64,000 nt of DNA from Drechmeria coniospora (lineage: Eukaryota; Ascomycota; Sordariomycetes; Hypocreales; Ophiocordycipitaceae): assembly GCF_001625195.1 (NCBI RefSeq), contig NC_054389.1:1-64000 (forward strand). Reading direction: 5' to 3'. Within the stretch, counting starts at the first letter, position 1. Every line of letters starts with the position of its first letter. The notes below the pieces were generated by a model. That model saw only the letters and a program-made list of their open reading frames with translations. It was not told where the DNA came from and made no database searches. This document shows, piece by piece, positions 10,801-22,832 of this stretch. A program made the position numbers and the translations under genes.

Positions 10801-13800
10801 AATGCCACCAGCAGGAACGGTAACGATAATGCTCGTTACGCAGTTGGATGTGCATCCAGGCGGCGGTGCCATCGTGCTCGTACCCGCTACCGGTCCCGTA
10901 GTCGTCTGGGTCATAAAGCCACCCGTAACCGTCACGATAACGCTCGTCACGCAGTCGGCAGTGCACCCGGACGGCGGCGGAATCGTCGTCGTGCCCGGGA
11001 CCGGGCCTACCGTCGTCTGGGTCGTAATGCCACCAGCAGGAACGGTAACGATAATGCTTGTTACGCAGTTGGATGTGCATCCAGGCGGCGGTACCATCGT
11101 GCTTGTACCCGCTACCGGTCCCGTAGTCGTCTGGGTCGTAATGCCACCAGTAGGAACGGTAACGATAATGCTCGTTATGCAGTTGGATGTGCATCCAGGC
11201 GGCGGTACCATCGTGCTCGTACCCGCTACCGGTCCCGTAGTCGTCTGGGTCGTAAAGCCGCCCGTAACAGTTACGATAACGCTCGTTATACAGTCGGAAG
11301 TACACCCGGGCGGCGGCAGAATCGTACTTGTACCTGGGACCGGGCCTACCGTCGTCTGGGTCGTAATGCTACCAGCGGGAACGGTAACGATAATGCTCGT
11401 TACGCAGTTGGATGTGCATCCAGGCGGCGGTGCCATCGTGCTCGTGCCCGCTAGCGGTCCCGTAGTCGTCTGGGTCGTAATGCCACCAGCAGGAACGGTA
11501 ACGATAATGCTCGTTACGCAGTTGGATGTGCATCCAGGCGGCGGTGCTATCGTGCTCGTACCCGCTACCGGTCCCGTAGTCGTTTGGATCATAAACCCAC
11601 CCGTAACCGTTACGATAACGCTCGTTACGCAGTCGGCAGTGCACCCGGACGGCGGCGGAATCGTCGTCGTGCCCGGGACCGGGCCTACCGTCGTCAGGGT
11701 CGTAATGCCACCAGCAGGAACGGTAACGATAATGCTTGTTACGCAGTTGGATGTGCATCCAGGCGGCGGTGCCATCGTGCTTGTACCCGCTACCGGTCCC
11801 GTGGTCGTCTGGGTCGTAATGCCACTAGTAGGAACGGTGACGATAATGCTCGTTACGCAGTTGGATGTGCATCCAGGCGGCGGTGCCATCGTGCTCGTAC
11901 CCGCTACCGGTCCCGTAGTCGTCTGGGTCATAAAGCCGCCCGTAACAGTTACGATAACGCTCGTTACACAGTCGGAAGTACACCCGGGCGGCGGCGGAAT
12001 CGTACTTGTACCTAGGACCGGGCCTACCGTCGTCTGGGTCGTAATGCTACTAGCCGGAACGGTAACGATAATGCTCGTTACGCAGTTGGATGTGCATCCA
12101 GGCAGCGGTACTATCGTGCTTGTGCCCGCTACCGGTCCCGTAGTCGTCTGGGTCGTAATGCCACCAGCAGGAACGGTAACGATAATGCTCGTTATGCAGT
12201 TGGATGTGCATCCAGGCGGCGGTACCATCGTGCTCGTACCCGCTACCGGTCCCGTAGTCGTCTGGGTCGTAATGCCACCAGCAGGAACGGTAACAATAAT
12301 GCTCGTTATGCAGTTGGATGTGCATCCAGGCGGCGGTGCTATCGTGCTCGTACCCGCTACCGGTCCCGTAGTCGTCTGGGTCGTAAAGCCGCCCGTAACA
12401 GTTACGATTACGCTCGTTACACAGTCGGAAGTACACCCGGGCGGCGGCGGAATCGTACTTGTACCTGGGACCGGGCCTACCGTCGTCTGGGTCGTAATGC
12501 TACTAGCCGGAACGGTAACGATAATGCTCGTTACGCAGTTGGATGTGCATCCAGGCAGCGGTACCATCGTGCTCGTGCCCGCTACCGGTCCCGTAGTCGT
12601 CTGGGTCGTAATGCCACCAGCAGGAACGGTAACGATAATGCTCGTTACGCAGTTGGATGTGCATCCAGGCGGCGGTGCCATCGTGCTCGTACCCGCTACC
12701 GGTCCCGTAGTCGTCTGGGTCATAAAGCCACCCGTAACCGTCACGATAACGCTCGTCACGCAGTCGGCAGTGCACCCGGACGGCGGCGGAATCGTCGTCG
12801 TGCCCGGGACCGGGCCTACCGTCGTCTGGGTCGTAATGCCACCAGCAGGAACGGTAACGATAATGCTTGTTACGCAGTTGGATGTGCATCCAGGCGGCGG
12901 TACCATCGTGCTTGTACCCGCTACCGGTCCCGTAGTCGTCTGGGTCGTAATGCCACCAGTAGGAACGGTAACGATAATGCTCGTTACGCAGTTGGATGTG
13001 CATCCAGGCGGCGGTGCCATCGTGCTCGTACCCGCTACCGGTCCCGTAGTCGTCTGGGTCGTAATGCCACCAGCAGGAACGGTAACGATAATGCTCGTTA
13101 TGCAGTTGGATGTGCATCCAGGCGGCGGTACCATCGTGCTCGTACCCGCTACCGGTCCCGTAGTCGTCTGGGTCGTAAAGCCGCCCGTAACAGTTACGAT
13201 AACGCTCGTTACACAGTCGGAAGTACACCCGGGCGGCGGCGGAATCGTACTTGTACCTGGGACCGGGCCTACCGTTGTCTGGGTCGTAATGCCACCAGCG
13301 GGAACGGTAATGATAATGCTCGTTACGCAGTTGGATGTGCATCCAGGCGGCGGTACTATCGTGCTCGTGCCCGCTACCGGTCCCGTAGTCGTCTGGGTCG
13401 TAATGCCACCAGCAGGAACGGTAACGATAATGCTCGTTACGCAGTTGGATGTGCATCCAGGCGGCGGTGCCATCGTGCTCGTACCCGCTACCGGTCCCGT
13501 AGTCGTCTGGGTCATAAAGCCACCCGTAACCGTCACGATAACGCTCGTTACGCAGTCGGCAGTGCACCCGGACGGCGGCGGAATCGTCGTCGTGCCCGGG
13601 ACCGGGCCTACCGTCGTCTGGGTCGTAATGCCACCAGCAGGAACGGTAACGATAATGCTTGTTACGCAGTTGGATGTGCATCCAGGCGGCGGTACCATCG
13701 TGCTTGTACCCGCTACCGGTCCCGTAGTCGTCTGGGTCGTAATGCCACCAGTAGGAACGGTAACGATAATGCTCGTTATGCAGTTGGATGTGCATCCAGG

Positions 13801-16800
13801 CGGCGGTACCATCGTGCTCGTACCCGCTACCGGTCCCGTAGTCGTCTGGGTCGTAAAGCCGCCCGTAACAGTTACGATAACGCTCGTTATACAGTCGGAA
13901 GTACACCCGGGCGGCGGCAGAATCGTACTTGTACCTGGGACCGGGCCTACCGTCGTCTGGGTCGTAATGCTACCAGCGGGAACGGTAACGATAATGCTCG
14001 TTACGCAGTTGGATGTGCATCCAGGCGGCGGTGCCATCGTGCTCGTGCCCGCTAGCGGTCCCGTAGTCGTCTGGGTCGTAATGCCACCAGCAGGAACGGT
14101 AACGATAATGCTCGTTACGCAGTTGGATGTGCATCCAGGCGGCGGTGCTATCGTGCTCGTACCCGCTACCGGTCCCGTAGTCGTTTGGATCATAAACCCA
14201 CCCGTAACCGTTACGATAACGCTCGTTACGCAGTCGGCAGTGCACCCGGACGGCGGCGGAATCGTCGTCGTGCCCGGGACCGGGCCTACCGTCGTCAGGG
14301 TCGTAATGCCACCAGCAGGAACGGTAACGATAATGCTTGTTACGCAGTTGGATGTGCATCCAGGCGGCGGTGCCATCGTGCTTGTACCCGCTACCGGTCC
14401 CGTGGTCGTCTGGGTCGTAATGCCACTAGTAGGAACGGTGACGATAATGCTCGTTACGCAGTTGGATGTGCATCCAGGCGGCGGTGCCATCGTGCTCGTA
14501 CCCGCTACCGGTCCCGTAGTCGTCTGGGTCATAAAGCCGCCCGTAACAGTTACGATAACGCTCGTTACACAGTCGGAAGTACACCCGGGCGGCGGCGGAA
14601 TCGTACTTGTACCTGGGACCGGGCCTACCGTCATCTGGGTCGTAATGCCACCAGCCGGAACAGTAACGATAATGCTCGTTACGCAGTTGGATGTGCATCC
14701 AGGCGGCGGTGCCATCGTACTCGTACCCGCTACCGGTCCCGTAGTCGTCTGGGTCGTAAAGCCGCCCGTAGCAGTTACGATAACACTCGTTATACAGTTG
14801 GAAGTACACCCGGGCGGTGGCGGAATCGTATTTGTACCTGGGACCGGGCCTACCGTCGTATGGGTCGTAATGCCACCAGCAGGAACGGTAACGATAATGC
14901 TCGTTACGCAGTTGGATGTGCATCCAGGCGGCGGTACCATCGTGCTCGTGCCCGCTACCGGTCCCGTAGTCGTCTGGGTCGTAATGCCACCAGCCGGAAC
15001 GGTAACGATAATGCTCGTTACGCAGTTGGATGTGCATCCAGGCGGCGGTGCCATCGTACTCGTACCCGCTACCGGTCCCGTAGTCGTCTGGGTCATAAAG
15101 CCGCCCGTAACAGTTACGATAACGCTCGTTACACAGTCGGAAGTACACCCGGGCGGCGGCGGAATCGTACTTGTACCTGGGACCGGGCCTACCGTCATCT
15201 GGGTCGTAATGCCACCAGCAGGAACGGTTACGATAATGCTCGTTACGCAGTTGGATGTGCATCCAGGCGGCGGTGCTATCGTACTCGTACCCGCTACCGG
15301 TCCCGTAGTCGTCTGGGTCGTAAAGCCGCCGGTAACTGTTACGATAACGCTCGTTACACAGTCGGAAGTACACCCGGGCGGCGGCGGAATCGTACTTATA
15401 CCTGGGACCGGGCCTACCGTCGTCTGGGTCGTAATGCCACCAGCAGGAACGGTAACGATAATGCTCGTTACGCAGTTGGATGTGCATCCAGGCGGCGGTG
15501 CCATCGTGCTCGTACCCGCTACCGGTCCCGTAGTCGTCTGGGTCATAAAGTCGCCCGTAACAGTTACGATAACGCTCGTTACACAGTCGGAAGTACACCC
15601 GGGCGGCGGCGGAATCGTACTTGTACCTGGGACCGGGCCTACCGTCATCTGGGTCGTAATGCCACCAGCAGGAACGGTAACGATAATGCTTGTTACGCAG
15701 TTGGATGTGCATCCAGGCGGCGGTGCTATCGTGCTCGTACCCGCTACCGGTCCCGTAGTCGTCTGGGTCATAAAGCCGCCTGTAACAGTTACGATAACGC
15801 TCGTTACACAGTCGGAAGTACACCCAGGCGGCGGCGGAATCGTACTTGTACCTGGGACCGGGCCTACCGTCATCTGGGTCGTAATGCCACCAGCAGGAAC
15901 GGTAACGATAATGCTTGTTACGCAGTTGGATGTGCATCCAGGCGGCGGTACCATCGTGCTCGTACCCGCTACCGGTCCCGTAGTCGTCTGGGTCGTAATG
16001 CTACCAGCAGGAACGGTAACAATAATGCTCGTTATGCAGTTGGATGTGCATCCAGGCGGCGGTACCATCGTGCTCGTACCCGCTACTGGTCCCGTAGTCG
16101 TCTGGGTCGTAAAGTCACCCGTAACCGTCACGATAACGCTCGTCACGCAGTCGGCAGTGCACCCGGACGGCGGCGGAATCGTCGTCGTGCCCGGGACCGG
16201 GCCTACCGTCGTCTGGGTCGTAATGCCAACAGCAGGAATGGTAACGACGATACTAGTTACGCAATTGGAGGTGCAGCCAGGCGGCGGCGGAATCGTCGTC
16301 GTACCCGGAACCGGTCCCGTGGTCGTCTGGGTCGTAATGCTACCAGCAGGAACGGTAACGATAATGCTCGTTACGCAGTTGGATATGCATCCAGGCGGCG
16401 GCGCAATCGTCGTCGTGCCTGCTACCGGTCCCGTAGTCGTCTGGGTTACAATACCGCCCGTAACCGTTACGATAATGCTCGTTACGCAGTTGGAAGTGCA
16501 CCCGGCCGGCGGCGCGATCGTGCTCGTGCCCGCTACGGGTCCCGAAGTCGTGTGGGTTGTGATGCTAATAGCAGGAACGGTCACGATGATTCTCGTCACG
16601 CAGTTGGATGTGCATCCGGGCAGCGGCGCGATCGTGCTCGTGCCCGCTACCGGTCCCGTAGTCGTCTGGGTTGTAATACTACCTGCAGGAACGGTAACGA
16701 TAATGCTCGTTATGCAGTTGGATGTGCATCCAGGCGGCGGTGCCATCGTGCTCGTACCCGCTACCGGTCCCGTAGTCGTCTGGGTCGTAAAGCCGCCCGT

Positions 16801-19800
16801 AACAGTTACGATAACGCTCGTTACACAGTCGGAAGTACACCCAGGCGGCGGCGGAATCGTACTTGTACCTGGGACTGGGCCTACCGTCGTCTGGGTCGTA
16901 ATGCCACCAGCAGGAACGGTAACGATAATACTCGTTATGCAGTTGGATGTGCATCCAGGCGGCGGTGCTATCGTGCTCGTACCCGCTACAGGTCCCGTAG
17001 TCGTCTGGGTCGTAAAGCCGCCCGTAACAGTTACGATAGCGCTCGTTACACAGTCGGAAGTACAACCGGGCGGCGGCGGAATCGTACTTGTACCCGGGAC
17101 CGGGCCTACCGTCGTCTGGGTCGTAATGCCACCAGCAGGAACGGTAATGATAATGCTTGTTACGCAGTTGGATGTGCATCCAGGCGGCGGTACCATCGTG
17201 CTCGTACCCGCTACCGGTCCCGTAGTCGTCTGGGTCGTAAAGCCGCCGGTAACAGTGACGATAACGCTCGTCACGCAATTGGATGTGCATCCAGGCGGTG
17301 GCGCGATTGTGCTCGTGCCCGCTACCGGTCCCGTAGTCGTCTGGGTTGTAATACTACCTGCAGGAACGGTAACGATAATGCTCGTTACGCAGTTGGATGT
17401 GCATCCAGGCGGCGGTAACATCGTGCTCGTACCCGCTACCGGTCCCGTAGTCGTCTGGGTCGTAAAGCCGCCGGTAACAGTCACGATAACGCTCGTCACG
17501 CAATTGGATGTGCATCCAGGCGGCGGCGCCATCGTACTCGTACCCGCTACCGGTCCCGTAGTCGTCTGGGTCATAAAGCCGCCCGTAACAGTTACGATAA
17601 CGCTCGTCACACAGTCGGAAGTACACCCGGGCGGCGGCGGAATCGTGCTCGTGCCCGCTACCGGTCCCGTGGTCGTCTGGGTCACGATACCGCTCGTAAC
17701 AGTTACGATAACGCTCGTTACGCAGTCGGAAGTACATCCAGGCGGCGGCGGAATCGTACTTATACCTGGGACCGGGCCTACCGTTGTCTGGGTCGTGATG
17801 CCACCAGCAGGAACGGTAACGACGATGCTCGTCACGCAATTGGATGTGCAGCCAGGCGGCGGCGGAATCGTCGTCGTGCCTGCTACCGGTCCCGTGGTCG
17901 TCTGGGTCATGATGCCACCCGTAACCGTTATGATAACACTCGTTACGCAGTCGGAATTGCATCCGGGCGGCGGCGGGATCGTCGTCGTGCCCGGTACCGG
18001 TCCTACCGTCGTCTGGGTCGTGATGCCAGGAACGGTAACGACGATGCTCGTTACGCAATTGGATGTGCAGCCAGGCGGCGGCGGAATCGTCGTCGTACCC
18101 GCCACCGGTCCCGTAGTCGTCTGGGTTACAATGCCGCCCGTAACCGTTACGATAACGATCGTTACGCAGTTGGATGTGCATCCAGGCGGCGGCGCGATCG
18201 TGCTCGTGCCCGCTACCGGTCCCGAAGTCGTGTGGGTTGTGATGCTAATAGCAGGAACGGTCACGATGATGCTCGTTACGCAGTTGGATGTGCATCCGGC
18301 CAGCGGCGCGATCGTGCTCGTGCCCGCTACCGGTCCCGTGGTCGTCTGGGTCGTAATGCCACTAGCAGGAACGGTTACGATAATCCTTGTAGGGCAGTTA
18401 CCGATGCACCCGAAAGATGGTGGAATTGTACTTGTACCGGCCGTGGGTCCATATGTGGATTCTGTAATTACATCTGTAGTACCGATAGTAACTATTACTC
18501 TGGTAGGGCAGTTGCCAATACATCCCGCAGAAGGTGGAATTGTACTGGTCCCGGCTGTTGGTCCGTATTTCGATTCGCTAATTATTCCGCCAGTAGGAGC
18601 TAAGGTAACAATAATTCTGGTAGGGCAGTTTCCAATACATCCGGCGGAGGGCAAAATAGTACTAGTTCCCGGTGTAGGTCCCGTGGTGGATTCTATCAAA
18701 ATACCAGTAGTAGCAACAGTAAAGATAAGCCTTGTAGGACAATTGCCTGTACAACCAGGTGAAGGCAGTATCGTACTTGTACCAGCTGTCGGTCCGTAAG
18801 TGGATTCAATAATAATCCCACTTGTACCGACGGTTACAATAATCCTTGTAGGGCAGTTGCCGATGCACCCGGAAGATGGTGGAATTGTACTTGTACCGGC
18901 TGTTGGTCCATATGTGGATTCTGTAATTACGTCTGTAGTACTGATAGTAACTATTACTCTGGTAGGGCAGTAGCCAATACATCCCGCAGAAGGTGGAATT
19001 GTACTGGTCCCGGCTGTTGGTCCGTATTTCGATTCGCTAATTATTCCGCCAGTAGGAGCTAAGGTGATAATAATCCTTGTAGGGCAGTTGCCGATGCACC
19101 CGGAAGGTGGTGGAATTGTACTTGTACCGGCCGTGGGTCCATATGTAAATTCTGTAATTACATCTGTAGTACCGATAGTAAATATAAACCTGGTGGGACA
19201 GTAGCCAACACATCCTGCAGATGGCAGTATTGTACTAGTCCCAGCCGTTGGTCCATAAGTTGTTTCGGTAGTTGTACCACCAGTAGGAGCTAAGGTAACA
19301 ATAATTCTGGTAGGGCAGTTTCCAATGCATCCAGCGGAAGGTAGAATAGTACTAGTTCCCGGTGTCGGTCCCGTTGTAGTTTCTATGCTGGCATTAGTGG
19401 TGCCTACAGTAATTATTACCCTAGTAGGACAGTAGCCAACGCATCCTGCGGATGGCAGTATTGTACTAGTCCCAGCCGTTGGTCCATAAGTTGATTCGGT
19501 AGTTGTACCACCAGTAGGAGCTACGGTAATAATAATTCTGGTAGGGCAGTTTCCAATACATCCAGCTAAAGGTAATATAGTACTAGTTCCCGGTATTGGT
19601 CCTGTAGTAGTTTCTATACTCGCATCCGGTCCAGTCCAAGCAATTGTCGTTGTAATGTAATCGTTAGGAGGCTGTGTAATGCAACTTATATACGTTCTGA
19701 TAGGTCTGGTTATTATCTTTTCCTTTCGCTGTAAGGAATTTAAATTAAAGTTGTAATATCTTACCGAGTAGTCCCACTTTGTAAAGTACTTCCGTTACAG

Positions 19801-19919
19801 ATATACTGAATTGGTAAGATTTCAACAACAACATTACAAGTATTATTAGTAAGGCTATTACTGGAGCCAATAGTATAGAACAAGGGAGTTAATGCTAGTA
19901 ATCTTAAAATGTAGAACAT
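7864..19919 (-). CDS. Giant repetitive GLEYA-domain adhesin, two-exon model (3,995 aa)
   Basis: Exon 2 (19696-7864) is one open frame but has no Met at its upstream end. A short exon 1 (19919-19765) begins ATG and codes a hydrophobic leader (MFYILRLLALTPLFYTIGSS), which I read as a secretion signal. It joins in phase through a 68-base GTAAGA...CAG intron (19764-19697); an alternative acceptor nine bases earlier is also in phase. Exons sum to 11,985 bases, an exact codon multiple. After the leader come about five diverged Cys-pair repeats, then some 80 units of 36-38 aa (type TSTIAPPPGCTSNCVTSII), then about nine units of a Cys-free 35-36-aa repeat (TTTSFLSPGALPYTSTVPP), and a C-terminal GLEYA/PA14-like domain (YGWAGYF, WTGYFVPPVTGEYTF). 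It is probably secreted to the cell surface and binds ligands through GLEYA. No GPI signal is seen. The repeat number may be assembly-dependent. Confidence 0.8.
8700..9650 (-). repeat. Second adhesin repeat family (about 105-108 bp, ~9 units)
   Basis: The units code for a Cys-free Ser/Thr/Pro stretch containing FLSPGALPYTSTVPP and GTVPGTVVIG. They lie between the Cys-containing repeats and the GLEYA domain and may act as a stalk open to O-glycosylation. Confidence 0.85.
9660..18390 (-). repeat. Main adhesin repeat array (111/114-bp units, higher-order structure)
   Basis: The units code for 37 or 38 aa, each with a CTSNC or CTSDC cysteine pair. Types ending VTVTGGF and VTVPAGG alternate in recurring patterns, so larger blocks are also repeated. 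A block at about 10.0-11.9 kb recurs with offset 2,601 bases at about 12.6-14.5 kb, with stretches that appear identical. Confidence 0.9.
18390..19640 (-). repeat. Diverged N-terminal adhesin repeats
   Basis: The reading frame stays open from 18699 up to the exon 2 acceptor near 19696, with no in-frame stop on the minus strand. The units resemble the main array but code GCIGNCPTRIIVT-type cores. They are more diverged and more AT-rich than the main array, as expected for an older edge of the repeat. Confidence 0.8.
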
Positions 19920-20598
19920 CTTAAATTATATAAATGCCACTTAATATCTCCAATATCTCTATCGGAATGTATATTATGCTAGTACGGTTAGTAAAAGCAT
20001 ACTGAAAGGTATTAAAATGATTGTGTTATTTACTAGTATAGTCTTTGGAATCACCTAGTTTTATTCTGTGTTTACTTGATTGTATGGGCAGATTTGAGAA
20101 TGGTATTAGATGTCGATGAGATTGTGGAAGGAGGTGTACTATATCGCCAGGATATAGGCCAATAGGTTAATACTTTACCTGTGGCGCGATGCGGAATATA
20201 CCTATATTATATACACATAGGACACGACACCTTTAGTAGTGTACTGCTTGTACTTTACACTGCCTTGTCGTGTGGGGTATACGGGTAGATTCTTCGGTTT
20301 CAATTGTAAATCTATTGCTATCTAGCGATTTTAAGGTTTCAAAGCAAGCTATCTGTAACAGCTAAGAAGATGACGTGTTTAATTTTATAAAGGCTAAAAG
20401 CCAATTATAGAACGACTCGAAATATGCGTACAACAACGAACAGCACCACTGGGTACAGAATTCCTAAGTAGAAGCAGTAGTACAAGGATCCTCACTTGTA
20501 CAATGCACAAAAAGTATAATTGTAACTATAATGCAAGGCAAACTTCCAGATTGTATTATTTCATTAACAGTACTATATAGAACAATAAAAAACCTTTT
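19899..20598. repeat. Adhesin promoter region, copy A of a dispersed duplication
   Basis: From GTAATCTT at 19899 through the adhesin start codon and about 680 bases upstream, this stretch recurs at 27290-28167 in the same orientation. The copies differ largely by C/T and G/A changes, and copy B also carries a solo LTR. It probably contains the adhesin promoter. Confidence 0.8.
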
Positions 20599-20723
20599 GC
20601 GGCTTTGTGACTGGTCATTTGCATTTAGTTATAGAATTATAGTTATAATACTTACAATCTTATTTTGAGGGAGCTTTTAAACTGTATAACTAAGTATAAA
20701 TGACCAGTCAGCAAGCAGCAAAA
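20595..20723. mobile_element. Possible MITE: 129-bp element with 26-bp inverted termini
   Basis: The left end (20595-20620, TTTTGCGGC...GGTCATTT) and the reverse complement of the right end (20698-20723) match at 23 of 26 positions. The inside is AT-rich without a coding frame. I see no clear target-site duplication, so it could also be a plain palindrome. Confidence 0.5.
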
Positions 20724-20925
20724 TGTTTGCTAATATTCTACCCAGTACTGTTAATGTAATAATATTTTCCTAAAGTTGGCCTTGAACTACCATGTATTCT
20801 GTGTTTGTATGTTTAGTAGCAGGGGATATAGAGCATTCACTAATAGCCCTTGTTGTGTTTTACTAGTTGAATTAAAGTTCTTCTGGTAAATACCCTCTTC
20901 CGTAATAAGATTCGAAACTATACAT
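20724..20925. other. AT-rich spacer, no gene seen
   Basis: This is AT-rich sequence between the inverted-repeat element and the 92-bp minisatellite. I see no coding or RNA signal in it. Confidence 0.5.
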
Positions 20926-22240
20926 ACTTCTAACTACTTGTTGGAATGGGAGCTGTCCAACCTTATTCTACTCGTACAATTATACAAGATTTTAAATTCT
21001 TCGTATCCCCTGTATATACTTCTAACTAGTTGCTGGAATGTAGGCTATCCAACCTTATTCTACTCGTACGATCATACAAGATTTTAAATTCTTCGTATCC
21101 CCTGTACATACTTCTAACTAATTGCTGGAATGTAGGCTATCCAACCTTATTCTACTCGTACGATCATACAATATTTTAAATTCTTCGTATCCCCTGTATA
21201 TACTTTTAACTAGTTGCTGGAATGTAGGCTATCCAACCTTATTCTACTCGTACAATCATACAAGATTTCAAATTCTTTGTATCCCCTGTACATACTTCTA
21301 ACTAATTGCTAGAATGTAGGCTATCCAACCTTATTCTACTCGTACAATCATACAAGATTTTAAATTCTTCGTATCCCCTATATATACTTTTAACTAGTTG
21401 CTGGAATGTAGGCTATCCAACCTTATTCTACTCGTACGATCATACAAGATTTTAAATTCTTCGTATCCCCTGTATATACTTTTAACTAGTTGCTGGAATG
21501 TAGGCTATCCAACCTTATTCTACTCGTACAATCATACAAGATTTCAAATTCTTTGTATCCCCTGTACATACTTCTAACTAATTGCTAGAATGTAGGCTAT
21601 CCAACCTTATTCTACTCGTACAATCATACAAGATTTTAAATTCTTCGTATCCCCTATATATACTTTTAACTAGTTGCTGGAATGTAGGCTATCCAACCTT
21701 ATTCTACTCGTACGATCATACAAGATTTTAAATTCTTCGTATCCCCTGTACATACTTCTAACTAATTGCTGGAATGTAGGCTATCCAACCTTATTCTACT
21801 CGTACGATCATACAAGATTTTAAATTCTTCGTATCCCCTGTACATACTTCTAACTAATTGCTAGAATGTAGGCTATCGAACCTTATTCTACTCGTACAAT
21901 CATACAAGATTTTAAATTCTTCGTATCCCCTATATATGCTTTTAACTAGTTACTGGAATGTAGGCTATCCAACCTTATTCTACTCGTACGATCATACAAG
22001 ATTTTAAATTCTTCGTATCCCCTGTACATACTTTTAACTAGTTGCTGGAATATAGGCTATCCAACCTTATTTTACTTATACGATCATACAAGATTTTAAA
22101 TTCTTTGTATCCCCTGTATATACTTTTAACTAGTTGCTGGAATGTAGGCTATCCAACCTTATTCTACTCGTACGATCATACAAGATTTTAAATTTTTCGT
22201 ATCCCCTATACATACTTCTAACTAATTGCTGGAATGTAGG

Positions 22241-22400
22241 TGTAAGGCGCGCTACAGGCGTGTAGGCCTTATAAGCGAATGTGAGGTGCAGTACCCGCAC
22301 TAAGTGCGGATACTGGCGGATCTTTTGACAGTTTGGCCATTTGGTCGAACGGTTAACTGGTCTATTGTCCAAATGGGCACACCTCCCCATATGTGTTACA
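22241..22400. repeat. TRIM left LTR
   Basis: 160 bases, TGTAA...TTACA termini. It matches the right LTR at 22673-22832 with only a few substitutions, suggesting fairly recent insertion. Confidence 0.88.
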
Positions 22401-22672
22401 ATTGTATCCGCACTTAGTAGGTCTTCTGGGTCGCGTGCGCATGCGAGCGAGGGTTGTAGGTTCGAGCCAGAGCGCTACCACAATACCAAAAAGAACTCCA
22501 CAGCGACGGGCTCTACGTTAGGCTTACAGGAACGAGGAAGGTATAGGCGCGCTGGCCGGGCCGCGGCTTATTTGCCTGAGAACCTGGGGGTTCGCATTCG
22601 TTAGACCCTTAACCTCAGCCAACTGAGGTACCTAGCAATGCGAGGGACCGCATTGTTAGGAGAGGGGGTAGT

Positions 22673-22832
22673 TGTAAGGCGCGCTACAGGCGTGTAGGCC
22701 TTATAAGCGAATGTGAGGTGCAGTACCTGCACTAAGTGCGGATACTGGCGGATCTTTTGACAGTTTGGCCATTTGGTCGAACGGTTAACTGGTCTATTGT
22801 CCATATGGGCACACCTCCCCATATGTGTTACA
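22673..22832. repeat. TRIM right LTR
   Basis: 160 bases with the same termini as the left LTR, preceded by a purine-rich tract that could prime plus-strand synthesis. Confidence 0.88.

Larger units (their letters stand above)
22241..22832. mobile_element. TRIM-like miniature LTR retroelement (592 bp) with GTAGG target duplication
   Basis: Two nearly identical 160-base terminal repeats, starting TGTAAGGCGCGC and ending GTGTTACA, flank a 272-base internal segment. The 5-base target duplication GTAGG sits at 22236-22240 and 22833-22837. A purine-rich tract (GGAGAGGGGG) just precedes the right LTR. There is no gag or pol coding, so it would need enzymes from another element. It lies inside one minisatellite unit. 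Confidence 0.88.

Noticed and set aside
9647..18799. 3,050-codon plus-strand frame and a 1,077-codon frame in another phase
   Set aside because: They are shadows of the adhesin array: no signal peptide, no domain, and openness follows from repeat units in multiples of three. Kept only as a low-interest finding.
22400..22500. tRNA gene suggested by GGTTCGAGCC
   Set aside because: The flanking bases do not pair into a T stem or acceptor stem; at most a degenerate B-box.
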